Shown: piece by piece, positions 17,508 through 26,307 of the stretch | Numbering within the stretch: the stretch's first letter is position 1 | Layout of the letters: every line of letters starts with the position of its first letter | From: an uncultured Collinsella sp. | GTDB taxonomy: Bacteria > Actinomycetota > Coriobacteriia > Coriobacteriales > Coriobacteriaceae | Reading direction: 5' to 3' | DNA: 64,000 nt | Assembly (NCBI GenBank): GCA_900540985.1 | Contig: UQIC01000005.1 | Span: 1-64,000 of the forward strand | Notes under the pieces: model-generated | What the model saw: only the letters and a program-made list of their open reading frames with translations | Database searches by the model: none | Told to the model about the DNA's origin: nothing | Translations under genes and position numbers: made by a program

Positions 17508-18527
17508 CTAGCGCCGAAACAGCTCGTGGGCGCGATCGCGGAGATTAGTTGCTCGAATGACACCTTCGTAGCGATTGATGCGCAGACGCGGGAAGGCGTT
17601 AAAGAAGCGTAGGTCGCGGCGGCTGAGTGACACGCTCGGCACCGGACGGCTCATACGCTTACCGGCAAGGCGACGACTGAGCGACGGACGCGGCATGCTC
17701 GGCGCGGCATCGGCCACGCGGCGGGCAGCGAGCGCCAGGCCGCGAGCACCATTCGAGATAAACGTCGGCATCGAAGCCTTCTCGCGCAGGGCATCGAGCG
17801 CAGCATCGCCCAGCTCCGCCAGCCACGCGTTAACGGCACGGCCGCGAATGTGCGTCTGTGCCACCGAGTCAATCGTCGAATCGGGAATGCGCTCGAGCAT
17901 TGAGTCCGAGGCATCGGCAAGCGACTCGTTGATGCGGTCGGCAAGGTCGGCGCGTACACGCTCCAGCTGATTGGACAGACGCCGCCAGCTCGCCAACGAG
18001 CACGCCGCGTCGACCATCATCGCGACCGCGACGATAAAGGCGGACAGCCGCACAATCAGCACCGGCAGATGGCCAAGCAGCCCCAGCAATGCCGGCTCCA
18101 CTAAACGGCAAATGCACAACGCACCCAAGCCAAACGCGCATGCCCAGTACAGGCAGATACGTCCGTGCAGATTAAACGGCAGGTGCGAATAGTCCCAAAA
18201 GCGAGCGCCCGTTGTTTTTTCCAGCAGCACGCCTACGCTGTACTCAATCACGCTACATACGAGCGCTGCAGCGACAAACTGGCTCGACGCATCCGGAATC
18301 CCGCGCAGCAAAAGCCAGCAGGCAATGCCGCCCACACCATAGATAGGACAACACGGCCCCAGCAAAAAGCCACTGTTGGCGAAGCGTCCGTGGTTGAGCA
18401 TGGCGCATACTGTCGACTCCCACGCCCAGCCGCAAAACCCGTAAAAGGCAAACGAGAGCACCAGTGCCGAGAGCGGGCAGGCGGCAAGCGTCGCGCCGCC
18501 AAACGCCATATCAATCGCGGTTTCCAC
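17508..18527 (-). CDS. PF06541-type membrane protein (putative ABC transporter permease family)
   Basis: The product has 339 residues. The N-terminal 165 residues contain four or five membrane segments with FYGFCGWAWESTVCAMLNHGRFANSGFLLGPCCPIYG, EYSVGVLLEKTTGARFWDYSHLPFNLHGRICLYWA. This pattern is typical of the PF06541 family, annotated as putative ABC-transporter permeases although transport has not been shown in general. Residues about 180-339 are Arg-rich, helical and probably cytoplasmic. It starts 3 bp after the HD-domain gene, so the two form an operon. Confidence 0.8.
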   Translation of the reverse strand: METAIDMAFGGATLAACPLSALVLSFAFYGFCGWAWESTVCAMLNHGRFANSGFLLGPCCPIYGVGGIACWLLLRGIPDASSQFVAAALVCSVIEYSVGVLLEKTTGARFWDYSHLPFNLHGRICLYWACAFGLGALCICRLVEPALLGLLGHLPVLIVRLSAFIVAVAMMVDAACSLASWRRLSNQLERVRADLADRINESLADASDSMLERIPDSTIDSVAQTHIRGRAVNAWLAELGDAALDALREKASMPTFISNGARGLALAARRVADAAPSMPRPSLSRRLAGKRMSRPVPSVSLSRRDLRFFNAFPRLRINRYEGVIRATNLRDRAHELFRR

Positions 18528-18530
18528 CGT

Positions 18531-19067
18531 CTACCCTCTCCTCTTTTCGCTCGATTCTTTACTCACGCTATCGTCCGTCTCGTCCTTGCGCGGCAGGCGG
18601 CCGGCGACCGTCTCACGCAGAGCACACCATTTATCCGCCAGGCAAACAATCCACGCCTCGCGACACGTCGGCGGCACCGGCACCAGCGGAAACATATGCC
18701 GCACGATAATATTCCGCTCGCGCGGCGTCAGCTCAAAATCTTCCTCGGCACGCGCCAGAGCAAAAAATGGATGCCGGAATCCGTGCAGTCGATGGCTCGG
18801 GTCGGGGTCGTGCCAATCGTAGAGAAAGTAATCGTGCAACAGGGCTCCGCGCAGCAGCGAGGCACGGTCGATCGAAATGCCAGCACGGCCCAAGTGCCCG
18901 GCAAAGGACAGACTTGCCCGTGCCACCGAGGTCACATGTGCATAGACCGTCACGTCGCCATGCTGGATAAACTCGCGCGTCAGGTCCAAGCGGCCCGCCT
19001 GGGCGAGCTGGCGGGCGGCATCGTCGACCTCGTGCGCGATTTTCTCGGCACGAACGGCATCGGACAT
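18531..19067 (-). CDS. HD-domain phosphohydrolase
   Basis: The product has 178 residues from ATG 19067, which follows a near-perfect AAGGAGG. The HD signature is visible: a first His in the YAHVTSVARASL region, the HD pair in RGALLHDYFLYDWH, a later His in FRHPFFALARA and an Asp in CLADKWCAL. Proteins of this size and order are small metal-dependent phosphohydrolases; the substrate (nucleotide or phospholipid-like) is not evident. It is 3 bp upstream of the PF06541 gene. Confidence 0.8.
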   Translation of the reverse strand: MSDAVRAEKIAHEVDDAARQLAQAGRLDLTREFIQHGDVTVYAHVTSVARASLSFAGHLGRAGISIDRASLLRGALLHDYFLYDWHDPDPSHRLHGFRHPFFALARAEEDFELTPRERNIIVRHMFPLVPVPPTCREAWIVCLADKWCALRETVAGRLPRKDETDDSVSKESSEKRRG

Positions 19068-19294
19068 GCTGCCTCCTTCCAGCGGCTCACGGCGGCAAGC
19101 CACGGCCTGCACGTATTGAAAAAATCATCATCGAATCTATCAGTATGGCATCGGACAAAACGTTTTGCCCCACCAGTTGTCGAATTACCGCGCCGCCGTC
19201 ACATATCAAACGCCAAAATGTGCGAGACTGTCTTGTGCAATTGTGTCGGCCGAGGGAGCGCCGGCGCTCGATTCGCATGGAGTAACCCACAACG

Positions 19295-21076
19295 ATGCTG
19301 CTTACGCAAACGACAACGCCCGAGGACGTCAAGGCTCTCGACCGCGCCGAGCTTCCGCTGCTCTGCGGCGAGATTCGCCACGCCATCCTCGAAAGCTCCG
19401 CCGCTGTCGGCGGACACGTTGCCCCCAACCTGGGCGTCGTTGAGCTTACGGTTGCGCTTCATCGCGTGTTTAACTCCCCTATCGACAAGATTGTCTTTGA
19501 CGTTTCGCACCAGACCTACGCCCACAAGGCGTTGACTGGGCGCGCATACACTTATATCGATCCGAAGCGCTTTGGCGAGGCCTCTGGCTTTGCCAATCCC
19601 GACGAGTCCGAGCATGACCTGTTCGCCATGGGTCACACCTCGACCTCGGTGAGCCTGGGCTGCGGCCTAGCGCACGCTCGCGACCTGGCGGGCGATGCGT
19701 ACAACGTCATCACCATCATTGGCGACGGCTCGCTTTCGGGCGGCCTGGCGTTTGAGGGCTTCAACAATGCCGCCGAACTCGACAGCAACCTGATCATCAT
19801 CGTCAACGATAACGACCAGTCCATCGCCGAGAACCACGGTGGCCTCTATCGCAATCTGGCCGAGCTGCGCACCAGCAACGGCACCTGTGAGCGCAACGTT
19901 TTCCGCGCGATGGGGCTCGACTACCGCTATCTGGACGCCGGTAACGATGTGTTGGCCCTCGTCGACGCGCTGCAGGAGCTGCGCGATATCGATCACCCCA
20001 TCGTGCTGCACATCTCCACCGCCAAGGGCAAGGGCTTTGAGCCGGCCCAGAGCGACCCCGAGCGCTGGCACCACGTGGGTCCGTTTGACATGGCGACTGG
20101 GCGCAAGCTCTGCCCGGGCCATCCAAGCGAGCCTGCACCGCGCACCTATGCCGACATTACGGGCGAGGAGCTCAGCGCCGCCATCGAGCGCGATCCGCAG
20201 GTTGTCGCTATCACGGCTGCCACGCCCTATATCATGGGCTTTACACCCGAGCTTCGCGCCGCTGCAGGCAAGCAGTTTGTCGACGTGGGCATTGCCGAGG
20301 AGCACGCCGTGACCTTTGCCACCGCGCTTGCTCGCTCGGGCGCCAAGCCAGTCTTTGGTGTGTACGGCACGTTTTTGCAGCGCGCCTACGACGAGCTGTG
20401 GCACGACCTGTGCCTCAACGACGCCCCGGCAACCATTTTGGTGTTTGGTGCGTCAATCTTTGGCACCACGTCCGAGACGCACCTCTCGTTCTTTGATATT
20501 TCCATGCTGGGCGGTCTTCCCAACATGCACTACTTGGCGCCGGCCTGCATGGAGGAATATCTGTCCATGCTGAGCTGGTCGCTCGACCACCGCGAGCATC
20601 CCGTGGCGATCCGCGTACCGGGCATCGGCCTGGTGAGCCGTCCCGACCTTGCGCCCGCCGAAGACACCGACTACAGCGCCGTTCGCTACAACGCGGTGCG
20701 CCAGGGTCGCGACGTAGCAGTACTCGCGCTCGGCGATTTCTTTGAGCTGGGCAAGCGCGTGGCAAACCGTCTGACTGCCGAGTACGGCATCGAGGCCACG
20801 CTCGTCAACCCGCGCTTTGCAACCGAGCTCGACCGCGAGTTCCTCGACAGTCTTGCCGCCGAGCATCGCGTTGTCGTCACCCTCGAGGACGGCATCTTGG
20901 ACGGCGGCTGGGGCGAGCGCGTGGCGTGTTACCTGGCCTGTACGCCCGTACGCACACGCACCTTCGGCATCGCCAAGGGCTTCCCCGACCGCTACGACCC
21001 CAACGAGCTGCTCGCGCAGAACGGCATGACGGTCGAGAACATGGCTGCCGAAGCCGTAAGGCTACTCAACGAGTAA
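19295..21076 (+). CDS. DXS-like thiamine-diphosphate synthase (divergent clade)
   Basis: The product has 593 residues against about 620 for classical 1-deoxy-D-xylulose-5-phosphate synthase. The three transketolase-type domains are in order: HVAPNLGVVELTVALHRVFN, the TPP/Mg motif GDGSLSGGLAFEGFNNA with NDNDQSI, then the Pyr domain VDVGIAEEHAVTFATALA and GVYGTFLQRAYDELWHDL. The classical DRAGxVGxDGxTHxG segment is replaced by GASIFGTTSETHLSFFD, so the Arg that grips glyceraldehyde-3-phosphate is missing. DVGHQ is DVSHQ. It may still be annotated dxs, but the substrate may differ. No mep-pathway gene is adjacent. The ATG aligns with the family start although the ribosome site (GGAG) is distant. 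Confidence 0.75.
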   Translation: MLLTQTTTPEDVKALDRAELPLLCGEIRHAILESSAAVGGHVAPNLGVVELTVALHRVFNSPIDKIVFDVSHQTYAHKALTGRAYTYIDPKRFGEASGFANPDESEHDLFAMGHTSTSVSLGCGLAHARDLAGDAYNVITIIGDGSLSGGLAFEGFNNAAELDSNLIIIVNDNDQSIAENHGGLYRNLAELRTSNGTCERNVFRAMGLDYRYLDAGNDVLALVDALQELRDIDHPIVLHISTAKGKGFEPAQSDPERWHHVGPFDMATGRKLCPGHPSEPAPRTYADITGEELSAAIERDPQVVAITAATPYIMGFTPELRAAAGKQFVDVGIAEEHAVTFATALARSGAKPVFGVYGTFLQRAYDELWHDLCLNDAPATILVFGASIFGTTSETHLSFFDISMLGGLPNMHYLAPACMEEYLSMLSWSLDHREHPVAIRVPGIGLVSRPDLAPAEDTDYSAVRYNAVRQGRDVAVLALGDFFELGKRVANRLTAEYGIEATLVNPRFATELDREFLDSLAAEHRVVVTLEDGILDGGWGERVACYLACTPVRTRTFGIAKGFPDRYDPNELLAQNGMTVENMAAEAVRLLNE

Positions 21077-21078
21077 GA

Positions 21079-21120
21079 AAACCTCCGCAAGGGAAGCATC
21101 CCTGCGGAGGTTTTTGTTTT
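21079..21120 (+). terminator. Rho-independent terminator after the DXS-like gene
   Basis: AAACCTCCGCA pairs with TGCGGAGGTTT across an AGGGAAGCATCCC loop that can itself pair, followed by TTTTTGTTTT. Confidence 0.9.
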
Positions 21121-21132
21121 CGCGACGCGATT

Positions 21133-21349
21133 ATCTCAATCTGTAACATCTAGGGCCTGAATTCCCGTCTAACTGTTACAGATCTAGACATTCAAATCCC
21201 CCTAAGGAGAAAATCTCGATCTGTAACAGTTAGAACCCATTTCCTCGTCTACCTGTTACAGATTGAGACATTCGAATTCCCTTGAATAGAAAATCTCAAT
21301 CTGTAACAGTTACTCGGCAAAAAGGCTGCAGATGTTACAGATCGAGACA
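21133..21349. repeat. Three phased palindromes, 80-bp period
   Basis: Units begin at 21133, 21213 and 21293. Each has a left arm close to ATCTCRATCTGTAACAG and a right arm close to its complement (CTGTTACAGATCGAGAC), separated by 20-25 bp of unrelated sequence. Between units lies a short linker with AT-rich ATTC and GAAAATC pieces. The region is not coding. It lies between the DXS-like terminator and the ABC transporter promoter. Confidence 0.85.
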
Positions 21350-21380
21350 AAACAGTAAGGCATGCCGCTGCATCGGCCAG

Positions 21381-21417
21381 AACCACCACAAAGGTGCCTG
21401 TCCCTTTTTGGTAGGTA
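21381..21417. repeat. CTGTCCC-core hairpin repeat (hybrid copy)
   Basis: AACCACCACAAAGGTG followed by CCTGTCCCTTTTTGG and TAGGT. The right half matches the repeats at 31273, 32484, 38622 and 42181. The left half does not pair well with it, so this looks like a recombined or decayed copy. Confidence 0.5.
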
Positions 21418-21531
21418 GAATTACCCATAAGGTAAGTATGTTTCTGAGTTATTTCGTGTTGACCCATTTGAGCGCGATAGGGTATAACTCTACTCAACCG
21501 CTAGGGATTTTATTGAGAAAGGTGTTCTACC

Positions 21532-22527
21532 ATGAGCAAGAACCTCTCCCAGCAGGTCGTTCTCGACCGCCGCGGCTTCGTTGCCGCCACCTTCGCAACC
21601 GTCGCCGGCCTTGGTCTTGCCGGCTGCTCCGACACCAGCGCCGAGGCCGACAAGGGTTCCGCCGCCGGTTCCTCCAAGGGCTCCAAGGATACCGAGGCTT
21701 CCACCACGCTCGACGCCAAGGCATTCGACAAGCTCGTCGACAACGGCCCCAAGGCCGATGACGATGCTATCGCCGCCAGCACCTGGGCCACGGCCGTCAA
21801 GGACGCCGGCGTCTTTAAGATCGGTGGCGTTCAGACCTCCACGCTCTTCTCCCTCCTCAACGAGAAAGACGGTCAGACCCGCGGCTTCGACGCCGGTATC
21901 GCACAGCTCCTGTCCAACTACATTCTGGGCGAGAACAAGGTCGAGATCACCCAGGTGACCTCGGACACGCGCGAGTCCGTCCTGCAGAACGGCCAGGTCG
22001 ACGCCGTCTTTGCCACCTACACCATTACCGACGAGCGCAAGAAGCTCGTCTCCTTTGCCGGCCCCTACTACTACACCCAGCAGGCCATCCTGGTGCTCGC
22101 TGACAACGATGACATCAAGAGCGTCGACGACCTGGCCGACAAGAACGTTGCCGTCCAGTCCGGCTCCAACGGCCCCGCCATCCTGGAGGAGTTCGCCCCC
22201 AAGGCCAGCCAGCAGGAGTTCAAGACCGACGAGGAGGCCCGCCAGGCACTCCAGCAAGGTCGCGTTGACGCCTACGTCATCGATAACAACATGCAGCAAA
22301 GCGCCCTGGTCCGCGAGCCCGGCAAGTACAAGATCGCCGGCAAGCCCTTCGGCAGCAAGGAGCCCTATGGCATCGGTCTGCCGCTCGATTCCGACGGCGT
22401 CGCCTTCGTTAACGACTTCCTTAAGAAGATCGAGGACGATGGCACCTGGACCGAGCTGTGGCAGATCTGCATCGGCGACCGTACGGGCGACACCAATGTT
22501 CCCGAGCTGCCCGAGATCGGCGCCTAG
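21532..22527 (+). CDS. ABC transporter substrate-binding lipoprotein (glutamate/polar amino acid type)
   Basis: The product has 331 residues. The N-terminus has DRRGFVAATFATVAGLGLAGCS: a twin-Arg-like start, hydrophobic core and lipobox with Cys24, so it is a membrane-anchored lipoprotein. A Ser/Lys/Asp-rich linker follows. The SBP_bac_3 domain has GVFKIGGVQTSTLFSLLNEKDGQTRGFDAGIAQLL, VTSDTRESVLQNGQVDAVFATYTITDERKKLVSFAGPYY and a GKPFGSKEPYGIGLPL ending. The order with two permeases and an ATPase is that of GluABCD-type glutamate/glutamine importers. A hairpin at 22616-22648 separates it from the permease genes. Confidence 0.88.
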   Translation: MSKNLSQQVVLDRRGFVAATFATVAGLGLAGCSDTSAEADKGSAAGSSKGSKDTEASTTLDAKAFDKLVDNGPKADDDAIAASTWATAVKDAGVFKIGGVQTSTLFSLLNEKDGQTRGFDAGIAQLLSNYILGENKVEITQVTSDTRESVLQNGQVDAVFATYTITDERKKLVSFAGPYYYTQQAILVLADNDDIKSVDDLADKNVAVQSGSNGPAILEEFAPKASQQEFKTDEEARQALQQGRVDAYVIDNNMQQSALVREPGKYKIAGKPFGSKEPYGIGLPLDSDGVAFVNDFLKKIEDDGTWTELWQICIGDRTGDTNVPELPEIGA

Positions 22528-22615
22528 GCAGCGAGTCTAGTAACGGCCGCAACGAAACCATACGGAAACGCATGATGCGCTTTATTGCGGTAAACTGTTT
22601 CCTCACTGAGTTGTC

Positions 22616-22648
22616 GGGGCTTCCGTACACACGGGAGCCCCTTTCCTT
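22616..22648 (+). terminator. Intra-operon hairpin between binding protein and permease genes
   Basis: GGGGCTTCCGT pairs with ACGGGAGCCCC (one wobble) over a 4-nt loop, followed by TTTCCTT. A partial terminator here would give more binding protein than permease, as is usual for such operons. Confidence 0.65.
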
Positions 22649-22665
22649 ACCGGCGGGAGGTCCGC

Positions 22666-23325
22666 ATGAGTCTCTCCGAGCTCTGGTCGCTCTATGGCCA
22701 GAACTATATCGACGCGCTGCTAGCAACCTGGGGCATGACGCTTGAGTCGTTTGCCATCGCCATGGTGCTGGCCGTCGCCGTCACCGTGATGCGCGTGTCG
22801 CCGCTCAAGCCGCTGCGCGTCTTTGGCGACCTGTATGTCCAGGTCTTCCGTAACATCCCCGGCATCGCGCTGCTCATCATCGTCGTCTACGCGCTGCCGC
22901 CGCTTAAGGTCGTTCTGCCCTACCGCACCTGCGTTATCGTCGCCACAGTGCTCTTGGGTTCTGCCTTTGGCTCCGAAAACTTTATGAGCGGCATCAACAC
23001 CGTCGGCGTCGGCCAGGTGGAAGCCGCCCGCTCGCTCGGCATGAGCTTCAGCCGTATCCTCGCTAAGATCGTGATTCCGCAGGCGCTGCGTTCGAGCGTG
23101 CTGCCCATGACCAACCTCTTTATCGCCGTCATGCTCACTACCGCCTTGGGCAGCCAGGTGCCGCTTAAGCCGCAAGAGCTTACCGGCGTGGTGAGCTACA
23201 TCAACACGCGCTCGCTCGGCGGCGTCGCCGCGTTCTTTATCTCGGCGCTCGGCTACCTGGGCACGGCCTTTGTGGTGAGCCACATTGGCAACTACATCGA
23301 TAAGAAGGTGAGGATCCTCCGATGA
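22666..23325 (+). CDS. Amino acid ABC transporter permease (first subunit)
   Basis: The product has 219 residues with about five membrane helices of the His/Glu/Gln/Arg/opine family (HEQRo). The EAA loop is GVGQVEAARSLGMSFSRILAKIVIPQALR. The N-terminal region FGDLYVQVFRNIPGIALLIIVVYALPPL has the usual RxxP-type motif. GGGAGG precedes the ATG. Its stop overlaps the next permease start (ATGA), so the two are translationally coupled and form the heterodimeric membrane channel. Confidence 0.9.
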   Translation: MSLSELWSLYGQNYIDALLATWGMTLESFAIAMVLAVAVTVMRVSPLKPLRVFGDLYVQVFRNIPGIALLIIVVYALPPLKVVLPYRTCVIVATVLLGSAFGSENFMSGINTVGVGQVEAARSLGMSFSRILAKIVIPQALRSSVLPMTNLFIAVMLTTALGSQVPLKPQELTGVVSYINTRSLGGVAAFFISALGYLGTAFVVSHIGNYIDKKVRILR

Positions 23326-24155
23326 GCAAGCACTCCTCCCCTGCGCTTACCATGCGCGATGCGCTCTACGAGGCTCCCGGCCCCAAGATGCGCGCCAAGA
23401 TTCGCATCGGCACCGCCATCTCACTCGTCGCCGTCGCCGCGCTCGTCGCCCTGGTACTGCAGCGCTTTTATGTGACCGGCCAACTTTCGGTCCACTATTG
23501 GTATTTCTTTACGCACCTCACCACCTGGAAGTTCCTGCTTGCCGGCTTTGAGGGCACCGTTAAAGTCGCGCTCACCGCCGGCGCCATCGCGCTGGTGCTG
23601 GGCCTCGCTCTCATGCTCGGCCGCACGAGCGACATCAAGCCGCTGCAGCTGGTTTGCCGCGTGCTCACCGATTTCTTCCGCGGCGTGCCGAGCCTGCTGT
23701 TCATCTACTTCTTCTTTTTGGTGCTGCCCCAGTACAAGATCGCGCTGCCGTCGTTTTGGATGCTCACGCTTCCCGTTGCGCTCGCTGCAGCCGGCGTACT
23801 TGCCGAGATTTTCCGCGCCGGCGTCAATGCCGTGCCGCGCGGCCAGGTCGAAGCCGCCCAGGCACTCGGTCTCTCCAAAGCTAAAATCACCTTTAAAATC
23901 GTGTTGCCGCAGGCCATTCGGTTTATCATTCCGTCGTTGATTTCGCAACTTGTGGTCGTAGTCAAAGACACCACCGTCGCCTATGTGGTGAGCTACCCCG
24001 ACCTCATGCAAAACGCCCGCGTGCTCATTACCAACTACGACGCCCTCGTGTCGGTCTACCTGGTTATCGCGGTCATCTACATCCTCATCAACGTCGCGAT
24101 CAACAAGGCCGCTGTCTACGTTTCGCACAAGACCGGCGCGACCATCATCCGCTAA
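23322..24155 (+). CDS. Amino acid ABC transporter permease (second subunit)
   Basis: The product has 277 residues. A 45-residue N-terminal extension precedes the permease domain. Motifs: LTDFFRGVPSLLFIYFFFLVLPQ, EAA loop PRGQVEAAQALGLSKAKITFKIVLPQAIR, and VKDTTVAYVVSYPDLM. Overlap by 4 bp with the first permease gene and 36 bp spacing to the ATPase gene mark one operon. Confidence 0.9.
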   Translation: MSKHSSPALTMRDALYEAPGPKMRAKIRIGTAISLVAVAALVALVLQRFYVTGQLSVHYWYFFTHLTTWKFLLAGFEGTVKVALTAGAIALVLGLALMLGRTSDIKPLQLVCRVLTDFFRGVPSLLFIYFFFLVLPQYKIALPSFWMLTLPVALAAAGVLAEIFRAGVNAVPRGQVEAAQALGLSKAKITFKIVLPQAIRFIIPSLISQLVVVVKDTTVAYVVSYPDLMQNARVLITNYDALVSVYLVIAVIYILINVAINKAAVYVSHKTGATIIR

Positions 24156-24191
24156 CGCTTTACCATTTCTAGTCATAAGGAGCCGAGCACC

Positions 24192-24956
<765 letters not shown>

Positions 24957-25007
24957 CCAGACCGCCCACCTACCCGCCATGCCCATCCAAACTCGAAAGT
25001 TACACCT

Positions 25008-25817
25008 ATGATCGGAACTCGTACTTCATCGTCCTACACCCCGCACGTCGACGTCGCCCCCGCCGACCGCCCACTCATCCTCGTCGCACCGCGCTGGGAA
25101 GAGGCAGAGCCGTTTTTAACCGAGATGCTCTCCCCCAACGAGGAAATCGCAAGTGTCTTTGTCGATGCCATCCTTGCCGCTGGCGGCCTGCCGCTGCAGA
25201 TGTCCATCACCGAGGACATTGAGGTCATCCGTCATTACGTCGATATCGCCGACGGCATCGCCATTCCCGGCGGCCCCGATGTCAATCCCAAACGTTGGGG
25301 CGATAATCGACCCTACGACCCCACCCTCTGCTGCGAGATCCGCGATAGCTTTGAGTTTAAGCTGGTCGGCGAGGTGCTCCGCGCCAAAAAGCCGCTCTTT
25401 ACCACCTGCCGCGGCACGCAGCTGCTCAACGTCGCCACCGGCGGCACGCTGTGCATGGACGTGCCGAGCCTGGGTGCTCGCGAGGGCCGCACGCAGTGGC
25501 GCCATACCCACGTGCTCAACGACCCCGTGCATCCCGTCGAGGTCGTACCGGGCTCGCTGCTGGAACGCGCGGTTGGCGGGCACAGGCTGATCCAGACCAA
25601 CTCCGCACACCACTGCTGCGTCGACCGTCTGAGTAAAAGCACGCGCTTGGTCGCCAAAGCAACCGACGGCGTTCCCGAGTGCATCGAAGTCGAAGGCCAG
25701 CCATTCTGCCTGGGCGTACAATGGCATCCTGAGTACACGTGGAAGACGCTCGAGACCGACTTTAACCTGTGGAAGTCGTTTGTCGAGGCAGCGGCAAAGG
25801 TTAAGAAGGCCCGTTAG
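25008..25817 (+). CDS. Gamma-glutamyl-gamma-aminobutyrate hydrolase family protein (peptidase C26)
   Basis: The product has 269 residues. Class I glutamine-amidotransferase-like fold: substrate loop GIAIPGGPDVNPKRWG, nucleophile Cys in PLFTTCRGTQLLNVATGG, and the His/Glu pair in CLGVQWHPEYT. These match PuuD-like hydrolases, which release glutamate from gamma-glutamyl compounds. It follows the amino acid importer by 51 bp and probably shares its transcript; together they could take up and open gamma-glutamyl amides, but that link is inference. A strong terminator follows. Confidence 0.88.
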   Translation: MIGTRTSSSYTPHVDVAPADRPLILVAPRWEEAEPFLTEMLSPNEEIASVFVDAILAAGGLPLQMSITEDIEVIRHYVDIADGIAIPGGPDVNPKRWGDNRPYDPTLCCEIRDSFEFKLVGEVLRAKKPLFTTCRGTQLLNVATGGTLCMDVPSLGAREGRTQWRHTHVLNDPVHPVEVVPGSLLERAVGGHRLIQTNSAHHCCVDRLSKSTRLVAKATDGVPECIEVEGQPFCLGVQWHPEYTWKTLETDFNLWKSFVEAAAKVKKAR

Positions 25818-25840
25818 CTCGCGAACCACAAAACAGATAA

Positions 25841-25883
25841 GGGTGCCCCGCCGGCCACATGGTCCGGCGGGGCACCCTTTTTG
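25841..25883 (+). terminator. Rho-independent terminator of the ABC transporter operon
   Basis: GGGTGCCCCGCCGG pairs perfectly with CCGGCGGGGCACCC over a 10-nt loop, followed by TTTTTG. It stands between convergent genes; the minus-strand HPt gene ends at 25928. Confidence 0.92.
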
Positions 25884-25927
25884 TGACTACATCAACGGAC
25901 TTGGGGCAGCCCAAGGCTCGTAAGCTC

Positions 25928-26284
25928 TTATTCAGCCGCCTCGCGCAGGGCCGACAACGTGGCCGCATATTGCTGCTGCAACGCATGCATTCCCTCGCGA
26001 GCGCCGTCAACGGCATCGGCGCCACGCAGCGCTTCGGTCACCACGACCGCCGGCTCGTACAGATTATCGAATCCCAGGTTCTGGCTCACGCCCTTGAGCG
26101 TGTGCGCTGCCATAAACGCACCTTCGGCGTCTCCTGCCGCCATGGCGGCCTCCAGCTTGTCCATGCTCTCGTCATCCAAAAACTTGAGGGCAAAGCGGGC
26201 AAGCGTTTCCTCGCCCATCAGCCGAGCGCACGCGTCATCATAATTGGCGCCAATCTTCTCATACGCCTCACGCATGGAAATCAT
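25928..26284 (-). CDS. HPt-domain phosphotransfer protein
   Basis: The product has 118 residues and is a lone histidine phosphotransfer domain. The phospho-accepting His61 lies in MAAHTLKGVSQNLGF, the classical HPt motif. It follows the GGDEF/REC/HD-GYP gene by 23 bp on the same strand, so it probably phosphorylates or drains the REC domain of that protein. No histidine kinase is encoded nearby. Confidence 0.88.
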   Translation of the reverse strand: MISMREAYEKIGANYDDACARLMGEETLARFALKFLDDESMDKLEAAMAAGDAEGAFMAAHTLKGVSQNLGFDNLYEPAVVVTEALRGADAVDGAREGMHALQQQYAATLSALREAAE

Positions 26285-26307
26285 GGATTAAAACTCCTTT
26301 GGTCAAA

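Noticed and set aside
21133..21349. Possible mini-CRISPR array
   Set aside because: Only three units, each a palindrome with two arms instead of a repeat plus 30-bp spacer, no cas genes, and linkers between units are similar rather than unique.
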